Positions 33,865 through 46,100 of a DNA stretch of 64,000 nucleotides are shown here, piece by piece. The DNA lies in assembly GCA_037043235.1 (NCBI GenBank), contig JAWRVZ010000038.1:2257001-2321000 (forward strand), in the 5' to 3' direction. Position numbers and translations under genes: made by a program. The notes under the pieces were generated by a model. The model was not told the DNA's origin. It was given only the letters and a program-made list of their open reading frames with translations, and did not search any database. Position 1 is the first letter of the stretch; every line of letters starts with the position of its first letter. The DNA is from Rhodeus uyekii (lineage: Eukaryota > Chordata > Actinopteri > Cypriniformes > Acheilognathidae).

Positions 33865-34639
33865 AGTTTTACTGCATAAACACAAATGCATCTGAGTTTC
33901 ACGGATGAAGTTCATCTGTTCCCAGAGGTATGCATAACAATACAAATTATTGTGCATGTTTTCCAAACCTTACTGTATATTATACTGTATGCTGCTTATG
34001 TTCAGACCAGTGTACATTTCAATTAATAATTTTCTTTTGATAGACCATCATATATGGTCTGGCTGTGCTGCAGGATGTGACTCTGCAGGATGATGAGTAG
34101 ACCTTCTTCTCTGGTCCGAATCATCATCACAGGTAAGAATAGAAAATGTCTTCTTTTTTTTACACAATGTCCAATGTATTCTTCTTTAAGAGTTAATAGT
34201 ATTTCTGTTATCCCAGCAATCTCTATATTAATTTTATTTTCTCAGTTCAGCTTTATTGACGTGAATGTTTCGAGAACATTTTGTTCCAAAAGCATCAAAA
34301 TAAAAAATGTCTAAATCTTTGAACAGTTTGCAATAACAGTAATTGGAATATGAATTATGAAGATTGATATGATTATTTTCGTAGCATATGTAATGCATGT
34401 GTGTGCTTGTAATCACTAAGAATAGGGAGAAGATGAGAGAGTTGAAGGTGTTCGACAAAATGTTCCTCGTTTCATTCACTTCTCTCTTAGGAATCAATGA
34501 AGACGTCATTTCTGAAGTTCTTTCAATGTGATCCACGTCAGGAACAGATTTCTTCCCTTTCGAATGGCAATCGTCTAATCACGACAATGAACGGCAACCT
34601 TACAGTTGTGACCGCCACTCTCTACTGTTTGAACAACAG

Positions 34640-35087
34640 GAAAGTCATCCTCTTATCTTCAGGAGACGACTCTGCTGCATTTGGTCGTGGAGAAATGTCA
34701 AGTTCCACTGATGACAGCCATTTCAGGAGATGTGTCCATCCGTGTCAGCGTTTCTGACACACATGAAAAAACTAGTCATGACCGGTCTAACCTGTCGTCT
34801 TTTAGTGCAGTCGTCCTGTCAGCAAGACGGCGTAGGTATTCACACATTTGTTCCCTGAGACGTTCTCTATCAAATGGGAACTCTACGCTGTGTCCTCGAG
34901 GACACGTCATGACAGGACAGCACTAACAGGCGCATCGAGAAGAAAGTGTTTTCATGTGTGTCATCTGGTGTCAGAAAGCGGTGACACGGATGGACACATC
35001 TCCTGAAATGGCTGTCCTCACTGGAATTTAACATTTCCCCAAGACCAAATGTAACAAACAGCTTTATCCTGAAGATAAGAAGATGGC
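34640..35087. mobile_element. Long-inverted-repeat MITE-like element
   Basis: The left arm (about 34648-34749) and right arm (about 34983-35087) are inverted copies of about 105 bp. Both contain CAGCCATTTCAGGAGATGTG and TCCATCCGTGTCA, and each terminates near CTTATCTTCAGGA. About 230 bp separate the arms and no transposase frame is present. A SINE fragment abuts the right end (35087-35150). Confidence 0.65.
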
Positions 35088-35150
35088 TTTCCTGTAGTTT
35101 AAACAGTAGAGCGTGGCGCTTGCAACGGCAAGGTCATGGGTATGAAGTGT

Positions 35151-35945
35151 TCTCGCATGCGTCTACTTCGGATAAGAAGTGGATGACGTATTACACAGGT
35201 GCCTCTTTTATTCCTGCAGTCGCACCAGCGATGACATCTTAGGCGGCTGCCGGCCAATGACAAGTCCATTATAATATATAATATATATATATTCAACTGT
35301 TGCTATATATTACTCAATAAAATATACACATTATTAATCTAACCCAGAGTCATCCCTCTGTGCTGTACTCTGTGCTTGAGTTATTATGCTAGTTAGTCAC
35401 AAAAACATTCAGCTCTTAGTAACTGGTTTACTTGCAAGAAAGAAAGTAATATTTGGGTGTAATAAACTTTTAAAAACCTCTTAAATTCAATTCTATATCA
35501 GGGTTTTGTTTAAAAACATCAGTTATCAAGTATTTAAAAAATGAAAATGCCATTATATATGATAATTACAAATTGTAATCACACTTGGATTTACAGATAA
35601 GTAAATCATAGTTAGTTGCATAGCAAAAAAACTCTCCAGCAGCCTGTCAGCTGTATCAGAGATGTGAGTGAGACACTAATATTCAAAATAAAGTACACTT
35701 CAGTGGATCTCATGAAAAAATTGAATAAAGCAAGGTCAAGACAGTACTTATGAGACTGAATGGTTCACCTCAGTATCAAACTGTCAAGTCACACAAAAAG
35801 AGAAGTAAATGATGATTTGTAAAGTGTAAAACAAATTTCTTGCAGAATATTTATTTATAAATTAATCATAATTGTAGCACAAATTTATTGAAAGCACAGG
35901 CCTTCAGAAAAAAAATGAAACAATTGAATATAGGGTACTTGCATT

Positions 35946-35977
<32 letters not shown>

Positions 35978-38900
35978 CACACATTTATTATAATCATTAC
36001 ATAATAATTAAATCAATAATATATAATTGGAAGTATTGTTATATTTACCACCTTTAGCTGCTAATTCAATCAAGATATCCTTATTTCATGTTTAAACATT
36101 AAAATTAGTCCAAAATATTAAAATACTATAACCCACTGGACATACCTACATCTGTAGGTGCTATTTGCTGTAATAAAAATAAAGAAAAGTGCTATTTCCG
36201 TTGATAATATGAAGTGTATTAGCCTTTTTAAATCATAATAAACATTTAATCATATTTCTTCCCAGATTACAATAATGGTTATGGATTAAAACGTTTAATT
36301 AATGCTACAGTTAAAATAAAAACACTCACACAAATGAAGAGAAAATCCCTCATAATGCCAGCAGAGAGCAGCACAGTCGTGCCAGTCTAAAACACTTCTT
36401 TCTTCTTCACTGAAACGTCCAAGGAGGAAAGGAAAACCACAGATGGTCTGACGAACATTTCATTCATTACTCGACTGAAAAAATCATTTTAACGTACATA
36501 TTTCATTTGTAAATAATTCACAGCGTTACACTGCCCAGATGTGGAAGGTTATTTAGTTTTTATAGATGCTCATAATTTTAAGAAACGACAAAGTGATAAT
36601 TTTCAATCAGACAGCAGGACAATACAATTAATACCCCATTGTTACTTGTTTTCTGTTCACTTTTCAAAGTGTCCAAGCTTTTTCACTCCATGGCATTCTG
36701 TGTTACTAATAGCTATAAAAGTTGGTTCTTTATGATGGATTGGGCTAAATTAATATATGAAAAGACAAATGTTGAGTGTTTCTAATTACATTTCTAAGCT
36801 TTGGTTCCATTCCAACCTTAAACACTTGTTGGAACTTTTACTATTAACTTTTTCATCTTCATCTAACATAACAGTTAGACTAACATATTCACACTAAAAG
36901 CCAAAAAAAACAATTTTAAATCCTGCAATCTTGTAAATTCTTGATGAAGGTCATGAGATTTTTTTCTAGTTTATTGCATTGGGTTTTAGTAATAGATTTT
37001 TCCTATATTCCTATAAGTTACTTGCAGGTGTGCTGGATTAAAGATTTCACACAATTTAGTCAACTATATTCCACGTTGATATATTCCAAATGATATGGCA
37101 ACTTTCATTCCTTACGATGGTCAGACGTCCCCAAACCCTCCCTAACTTGCTTTTGAACAGGCACTTTATGATAATTCAAACACAAAAGTTCTGTAGGCTG
37201 TAAAACAAATGTTTCTTCTGCTGGCATCGCCTGCTCATCTCTGATCAGACAGGTGTGTGATATCAGAGACGGTGAGCTCAGCCGCTCTTATCGGAGAGAA
37301 ACACCAAGAACATGAACTATTAGATCACAGAAGACTGAACTTACACCTGCTGAAGACCAACAACACCATGAGCTTGTGTAGAAAATCACAAATGAGAGCT
37401 CTTTAACCCTGGACAGCCTAATAGACAGATGGAAAAGTTTATTGAATGATTAGTCAAAGTATTTAAAAAGAAGATCAAAAAAAGTTTTTGTTGTTGTATG
37501 TAGGCTTTTATGGCTCATATAGTGAGAATATGGAACTCATACTTGAGGAATAGGAGCCTCGGTTTTATTCAGAGGCCCAAACGGAGCAAAAATGTGCAAT
37601 TTGGTGTTATTTCTATGGCCATAAAGATGTTATTTGGATTGCTTGTAATTAAAATTAATTAGATATTTATACCAGTATAGCAGAACTCTTACATAAAATG
37701 CATATAAATATCATTGTCACTCTATATTTCTGAATAATTTGGCAAGATGACATTTAAATGCCTAGATTTATTATCAAAGCTCTGTTTTAAAACATATTCT
37801 CACACACACATCTCCAATAAAGATTCAGATATCGCAGCAATGTCCAAAATGGTCCTCAAATTTGCAAGCAAGAAATCTCAGGAAGAACATTTCTCATCAA
37901 ATTCCTCCATGACTAAATGAGCAGCTCAGCTCGCCAATTTATTTTATAACTCTACAGTTTTGCTTTACAACAATGTACTCATCTCATTTTTACTGAAGAA
38001 TTTTAGAACAAACACCTGAGATAAAGTTGACACTTATGCAAGTAAAATGGCAAGGAATTCATGAACACCATCTGAGCAATAAACATTTCTGATAAATATA
38101 TTTCTCAATGAATAACATTATTAAATTTCCCAAAACCTGTAAACTTCAAGCAAGATTCAAAGGATAATAATAATACAAAAACAGAATATTGAAATATCAA
38201 GTATAACTATGAAGCTATGTTATATAACTAAAACTTTAATAAAAACAATAGTGATGCCTGACGTAGCATACACAATGACTGTTGATGCCATATTTCTGAG
38301 AAACAAAGTCAACAAATACATTTTTACTATTCGTTTTCGCTGCATAACACACTGTGGTTTGAGTGCTTTAAAATAAAATCCTTGGTTACACTTTATTTTG
38401 ATGGTTCGCATTTGACAAGAAGTAACCTACAGATTAGAAGTAGAGTATTAGTAGACTGTAATTTTAGGATTAGTAGAACAAGTTGACATGTAGTTGCAAA
38501 ATGACTTAAGAGTAAGTAGAATGTCTAAAGTTGACAATCATAAATAAAAGTGTTACTAAATCATTTTTATAGCTCTACACAATTGACTAATTTCTGTCCA
38601 GTTTTATTTCTACTGAGGACGTTCATGTTAGCTTGATGCTCACGTTAGCTTGATGCTCACGTTAGCTCGATGCTCACGTTAGCTTGATTTTAGTAATGTA
38701 ATGCTGTAATTGACGTGAACTAAAACCAATAAGTGTTTTTCATTGTTAATTCATGTTAACAAATGTGCTTAAAACACACATTTCAATAATGATCAAATTG
38801 CACACGTATCATTAATAAAGCAGCATTGTAGTTAACCTGTGAGGTTCTCTTTCAGGATCATTAAAGAGATTAATTGAAGCTTGAAGAGTTCACTAACATT

Positions 38901-39666
38901 ACATGAGTCAGTCTATGTGCGGACATTATTAAGAGCAGCTGTAAACCTTCATTTGAATGATCAGTGCATATTTGTTCATCAATTGCAGTCAAAGCATCAC
39001 TGCGGGTTCATGATGCACTGCAAACCGTCTAAATATTTACAAGGTCTGATATCAGAACATGGAAAGACACTGGAAAGCCTAAACAAATTATCATTAGCGT
39101 TTAATCACGGACCACCAGCACATGCATCCTCACTGTGGGAAAAGAGAAACTCAGCCACACATTTTCCTCAAGGAAAGGTTTATATTTCAGAGCATTGATG
39201 GACGTATACCACCTTCAAATATTTCAAATATCATTAGATACATAGTTTAAAATCTACAGTGTCATTATGCTTGATGACCCTTGAAAGCTTAATGTCTCTC
39301 TTAACATTGCAATATCACTCGAAACGTTTTCCGACACACACTAACGCAGTCATTCTCCCTGGAAATCACTTGATCAGTTATGAGAACGGCGGCTCCAGAT
39401 GGATTCTCTCATATACAATTATATCGTAATTCAGAGCGACGTCTTTGAATAAAAAAAGAAGCAATTTATACATGTACTGCATGTTTAAAAAACAGACAAT
39501 CTTAAAAATATATTTTGATTAAATCAAATAGCGCCCTAACGGGGCTTCTTGCAATGAGGAGTATTACTTCTGTCATTAATAATCACAGTATAGCTAGGTT
39601 AAAATATACAATAGATAATACAACCAAAGAGAGAGGCGGTCAGATCAATGGCCTCTTTTCTTGCGG
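35151..39666. other. Intergenic region and pcsk6 3' flank
   Basis: No gene is seen. The right part is expected to contain the pcsk6 3' UTR (minus strand); AATAAA hexamers on that strand occur near 38390 and 38604. Contents include CT/AT microsatellite 35946-35978, an interspersed repeat at 38390-38545 and a 17-bp tandem repeat at 38627-38688. Confidence 0.5.
38627..38688 (+). repeat. 17-bp tandem repeat
   Basis: About 3.6 copies of GTTAGCTTGATGCTCAC, with a single T-to-C change in the third copy. It lies in the pcsk6 3' flank. Confidence 0.9.
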
Positions 39667-39767
39667 TCATCCAGCGGTCATCAAACACGTCCGGCAGCAG
39701 AATTGACGGAAGAGCTTCTTCTCACATAATCTGTTCGATTTGACCATCTCACAGAACACTTCATCCG
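39667..39767 (-). CDS. pcsk6: pcsk6 last coding exon: PLAC domain and stop
   Basis: Encodes ADEVFCEMVKSNRLCEKKLF then RQFCCRTCLMTAG and TGA. Human PCSK6 ends FCCRTCLLAG. Acceptor TTTCCCAG. Six Cys of the PLAC motif are present. Confidence 0.96.
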
Positions 39768-42700
39768 CTGGGAAAGAGAAAGAGAAAGACAGAGTTCAAA
39801 CCTCTGGATCGAGAGAAATTCACTCACTGACGTCTCTTTAAAGTTTGCACGTCATGTCCCAGCATGCTTTGCATGTTTGAGATCTTCCCCACAGTGGGTA
39901 TATGATGTTGAGATCCAGTATGCAAGCCTTTTTTTCCCCAGTGGTATTCCATTTAGAACCCATGGGTTCTTGATTAGATTTTAAAGAACGCTTTGAGTCA
40001 AAAAGATTCTATATAAAGTACCTACAAGTATAGTACTTACAAGTAAAAAAAATTCTCATGATAAAGTTTATTTAGATGCAGTTTAATTCATAAAATGTGA
40101 TCGAATTTTAGGGTCTCATGCTCTGAAAATATTTTTTTTAAAAACAAGAATATTTATTCAAATATAACAAATCTTTGGAATATACAATAACATTCAGAAG
40201 TTTGGTGTCAGTATGATTTTATTATTTTATCTCTCTCTCTCTCTTTATTTATTATTTTATTATGTAGGAGGGTTTCTTCTAGTTTCTCTTAAAGTGCGTC
40301 TCTCATTTTCATTAAATAGGACGCAGCCCATGTGCCACGCACTTGATCACCATTGTTTGAATCAATGGCGCTGACACCAGCGACCGTCTGCTGTCCTCTT
40401 TCTCCTGTCTGGGTGAGCTGGTCATGTTATGTAAGTTTGAACAGAAAGAAAGTTCCAGAGGAATGAGAGGCAGCGGCTCCTGGTGAAAGCATTGTTGCTG
40501 CCCTGCCAAAGCTTTGCCTCCACTCACACAACCTCCGTTTACAACAAATCCCCGTTTTATCCAACCTTTCAATCACGCACGACCCTCTTCCCTTTTATCT
40601 TTTCGCCGTACGTCACTCTCTTCTGAAATCTTTCCTCTTTTCTTTGCTCTCTAACTGTCAGCTTTTATAGTTGTGCAACAAACTGTGTTTGAGAAGATTT
40701 GAAGTCTAAAAGCCCAGTAAAAACTCAGATCAGGTGAATTTGACATGACACCGTTCTTCTCTATAATCCATGTGGCTTCAAAAAAAAGTTATGGATAAAA
40801 ATAACTTTAAAAACAAGGTCAAATGGAAGTCAGTGATTAAATATGATGTTTTAATGCTGGAGGTTTTAATTTAAGTATTACATTATCACAAACAAATGAC
40901 TCATGAATCAGTTTTAAAGTAATGAGTCATCACTGTATGTATATGCAAATCAGCGTAATTAGCGACTAGTTAATATGACAGAGAAATACAAAATATAATA
41001 TAGAGTAGATAATCTACATTTAGTTTATTTCCTTAAAACAAAAAATGAGATGTTTGGCTCTTTTCCATGCAACAAAAGTGAATTTTAAAATGTCAAACTC
41101 CAAAAAGGGCTATGGATTATGAGGAAAGTAAACGATGACAGAATTCGTATTATGTTTTCACAGATAAAGTAGTTGAGGAGAGCTGCCCTTTTTCTCCTAT
41201 GCAACAATACAGCGGAATGAAGGGGAAATACTTATGCTCAAACACACGCTCTTAAGTTAATGTTTGCAACAGCACACACGTACACAAAACTCCACAGATA
41301 ACTCACTCTATCACTCAAAATCAATCACAAGAGCTCAATACAGCACAATAAACAGCATCTGCTGCTGTCACGCTCCTCAACGACACCAGCAGATGAGTTG
41401 GGTAGGGAATCAAGAACTGTGGGAGCCTAATAATCCTCATGATGTTACCAGTTCTCTGATCGTCCATTACTGAATCTACAGGGTCATGGTGTTTTATCTG
41501 AGTGGTGTGTTTGCACTCTGAATCGAATATGATAAGAGACAGTTTTGACGTTTCTTGCATTGTCACACACTGCAGTAAACAGTGTAGCCTGACCCACAAA
41601 CTTACTTTCATGAGCTGCTTTTATTCAGTGAATCAATCACAATAGCCTCTGTCACACAAGTTTTTACTGGTAAATTACTGTTAAGAGATCATGTGTGAAC
41701 AGGACCTCTTCAAAAGTACTGGTAAATCAGTTCTGGCCATTTACTGGTATGAGAAGTTGTAAATTACTGCAATGATGCTGTCTGCCTTCCTTTCCATTGC
41801 AGTGTTATGCATTTTGTGTTTTCAGAGAATCCGCGAAACCACATTCTGTGTAATCACCGCTTACGCCTGTCACTCAGAAGTAAAAAATAATAATAATAAA
41901 TTGAACTAAAGCACTTCTCCTCATCCAGCAGGATGACAGAAACAGCTCAGCGTACAAAGGTCATTTCGAACAATAACGGGTTTACAGTTATTTTGGTACT
42001 GATGTGTGAATGTTACGTTGTTTGTGTTTTTGTTCTCCCAAAAATGCTAATTCTGTCATCCCTCAAATTGTTCCAAACCTGTATGGATTTCTCTCTTCTG
42101 CTGAACAGAAAAGAGGACGTTTTGAAGAATATGAGTAACCAAACGGTTGATTAGCCGCACTGACTGCCGTAGTATGGGAAAAAAATACATTAAGAGTGAA
42201 AGGGGTCCCATCAACTGATTAGTTATGGATATTCTTCAAAATATCTTCTTCTGTGTTGAAATCATAAAAGTTTGGAACAACATGATAGTGAGTACTGTAT
42301 TTTCCCACATATAACCCGCGGGTTATACCAGATTTTACAAACCCAGCAGGGGGTGCGTGTTATATACGGGTGCAGGCTATATCACAAATGTTTTACGCGT
42401 AATAATATTTCAATATATTTGTTACGTCCCCAAGGACGTAAGGGTTTTTTGTGGCATTTTCTTTCTTGCGAGGGTTGTTGTCTCTGGCACTTGTACTATC
42501 ACTCTGACAGCTGGTGCTGATAGGCTTTCTGACCTGTCAATCATGCAAGAAGACGTGATTGGCTGTGCTGCCATGAGGGCGGGCTCTTCTCATCTCATTC
42601 GATGATCAACACCTGCAGAAATCGCTTCTTAAGGGACGTGCTGCTGGACAGCGGGAGAGACTGCTCTTTCTTTTTGTTCTGATTCTGACTTGTGTTTGTT

Positions 42701-43081
42701 TTCTTATTGTTTGAATTTCGCGCACAAGCACTGTGTACCGAGCCTGAACAGTTATGGATAATTGACGTCATGCGAGCAACATTCAAAATCAATCTATGGG
42801 TGCGTGTTATACCACCGATTTTTTACACAAAACCCCCAAACCCGTGGGCTACATGAGGGTGCGTGAGGGTACATGATCTGCGTCTGTGGGTTATATGTGG
42901 GAAAATACGGTAAATGACGACAGAATTTGCAATTTTGGGTGAACTATCCCCTAAACAGCACATCTTGTATTTACTGGAAAAGCCATTTTGGTAATTTACT
43001 GTAAAGTTTACTTAGATTTTAGTAACATTTATTTTTTGCTGAGCTTATATGTATATATGTATGTATGTGTGTGTGTGCGTG

Positions 43082-43137
<56 letters not shown>

Positions 43138-46100
43138 GATCATTATTGTAATTATTGACATGTTAATACAACAGAGAAAGACAAATTAAGTTAACTAAAT
43201 AGGTTTTTTAGGTTCATGTGAGATTAGCTTTACATTAATATATAAATAAAACTTATTTAATAAAAGATAAATGAGGCATGACTCATTCTAGCAGCCAGCA
43301 TGAATCATTCCATTCCATATGAAGTACAGCAAACATTAACAGCGACGGCCTTTCATAGGAGCGTACCGTTGTTACAGGTGGCGTTCATGATGCATGTCCG
43401 ACTGATGAGGCTGTATCCATCCTTGCATTGGATGCAGCTCGTTCCAGGGCCCTGACAACTCAAACAGTTCTCCTCACACCTGAAGATGGACAGAAAAGAT
43501 TTACATGAGTCTCCTATTTTCATGTAAAAAGATAAATGAAAATGACAGATTTCCTGAAAACACAAGGGAAGCCAGACGACCAGAACAGGAGGACCATCAC
43601 ATGAATATGTATGAAGGTGTGCGACAGACCAGGTCTGATGCATCAATGCCAGGGAGTGACAGCCGTAAAAGGAGCGAATGCCTTGAATCACAAGTGGCAT
43701 TTTAGTACTTTTTAGCCTTAGTTGATTTGTGATATTATATGCAAGTCAAACTGATATTGGATCGTGGAGGAGGAACATTGATCTCACGTTATGGGGCTGA
43801 ACTTAATTTAGAGCTTGTTAATTCAACCATCCCATATAAACACCTCAGTGCTCTACATCTGCCGGTCCAGGTCATTACTTTCTAAATTGATAGAGGTCAC
43901 GTACCCTGACGTGCTTCTGACAGCTCGGAGCGTTCAGTGTGAATGAGAATTAATGCTCATTAAGTGTACATCTCACTCACACACCGGCCACTGCGACTGA
44001 GAGTCAGACCGATGACATCCATGCTTTCTTCTTCTCTTCGAGTTTATATGCAAAAATGAAAATTCTGCTATGATTTTACTCATCATGACATTGCTAATAG
44101 ATATAAATTTCTTTCATACACTTTTAAAATGACTGAAATTTTTATGGTATAAAAATTGTGAAATATTTCGGATAAATCAGTTTAAAAATAACAAACAAAC
44201 AATTACCGTATGCTTATCAAGGCTGCATTTATTTGATACAGTAAAACAGTATTATTGTGAAATACTATTACAATTTATTTTTAAACGATTCCATAATTGA
44301 TTTATTATTTATTCCATTTATAGCATCATTGCTGCAGTCTTTAGTGCCACATGACGGTCTAAAATGCTGATTATTATCAATGTTGAAAATTATATTTTTG
44401 TACAAACCGTGATACTTTTTTTCAGGATTATTTGATGAATCGAACATTTAAAAGGGCATTTATTTAAAATAGAAATCGCTTGTAACACTATAAATGTCTT
44501 TGCTGTCACTTCTGATAAATTGTAATGCATCTTTGATTAAAGCATGAATTTCTTTCTAATGAATGGTAGTGAACGTGTCCAGAAAAAGCTTCACACGAAA
44601 TGAATAACGAGCTTGTCCATACAAAACAAGTTCTTCCCCTCTTTCCAATGACGAATGTTCGAGTAAAGTGCATGAGCCACTCTCAAAACCAGTTAAAACA
44701 CAGCTTTATAAAGACCCAGGCCCATTAATATTATAATAATGCTCTGATTAACGTAAAAAAAAAAAAAAAGACAATGGTTTTAAGGCCATTCGGAACAGTT
44801 GTAGTGTTAAAGAACAGCTGTAAAACCGTCCTTGGCACTCTGTATATGACCTCTGGGTCCTTACTATATGCACTTTGTCATTTGCTGGTATATGAGTTCA
44901 AACTGGATGTCTTCCACTGTAGATTGGTTACCTCAGGGCCACACTTTACCTCTTTTAACAGCTGTCTGATCTATTTGCCTCCAGTGAACATCAACTGTAC
45001 TCAGAGAAGAACCCGTCTCTACTGCAATCACCATCCATGACCTTCATAAAAGCCTCTATTTGCTTTAGGCAGCTTTCATAAAGCAAAAGACTGTTGATTT
45101 ATAAATTGTGCAGTGCAGAGGCGGCTATCCTCTCCCGCTGCCCTTATGCTGCACATTACAGAAATATAAAACGGCGTGATGGAGTTGTAAATCTCACCCA
45201 TACATGAAAGATCTGTGCTAAACCTTCCTCTGCTGGTTCTCTCTGATTTTATCTGCAAAACCGCTAGCTTATTAATCATTGATAGGGAGTCAAAAAGGCA
45301 AGCATAAACAAAAAAAAACATTCTTTTAAACTTCCTATTTTTATACAATTGTAAAAACTTCTCAAACTGTTGTTATATAACATATGTAATGAAACATGAT
45401 TAGAAACACTTGATAATTTAAAAAATGTATTCAATTCAAAAAAACCAAAACACATTTTCACACCTGAGCGTGTGTTAACATTTCTGCTCGAGAAAAGAAC
45501 TCAACCGATTCCAACAATTCCTATTCCAATGAGACAGATAATCAGTAGCTAAGAATGTAAATTAAATGCATATAAAAAATGAGAAAAAGCCTTGATGACA
45601 TTAAATTCAGAGACAAAGAGCATAACGTGAGAGACATTAGCTTGAGGTCTTTTTATCTGAAATTGTTTTGCAAGAATGTATGATTTTTTTATGAAAATTT
45701 CAATGTGGCCATTAAGTATCGAATATCTTTAATCTTAAATATCTTAGAAAAACATTTAATGAAATGCATTTGCATTTTAAAGCGTGCTAAGTGCTCCAGT
45801 CAAAAATGTATAAAATGCATATTCATAACCCAAGAACACTGCACTGAAAATCTTATTGCCATCCACTATTTTGTCTATCAAGCTTCACTAAACTGTCGGT
45901 CACATACAACCCTTTTTTTTGGGCAGATTCCTCTAACTATTATAAAAAGGTGTTGTCAGGGCACATTGTGCGAGGTGAGAATTATTAAAAGGGGCCTATT
46001 ATGCCCATTTTCAATGTCTTGATTTAGTTTTGGGAGTCTAGAATTGTTTTTTATGCTTGAATGTTAGCCCCCCCCCCCCCCCCCCCCCCCCCCACAATGT

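Larger units (their letters stand above)
39768..43366 (-). other. pcsk6: pcsk6 intron before the last exon
   Basis: No exon-like sequence. A (TC)n run lies near 40230-40245 and the left half is AT-rich. The right half contains an interspersed element of about 1 kb (41985-42960) interrupted by a second transposon (42295-42910), then a microsatellite at 43049-43140. Confidence 0.7.
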
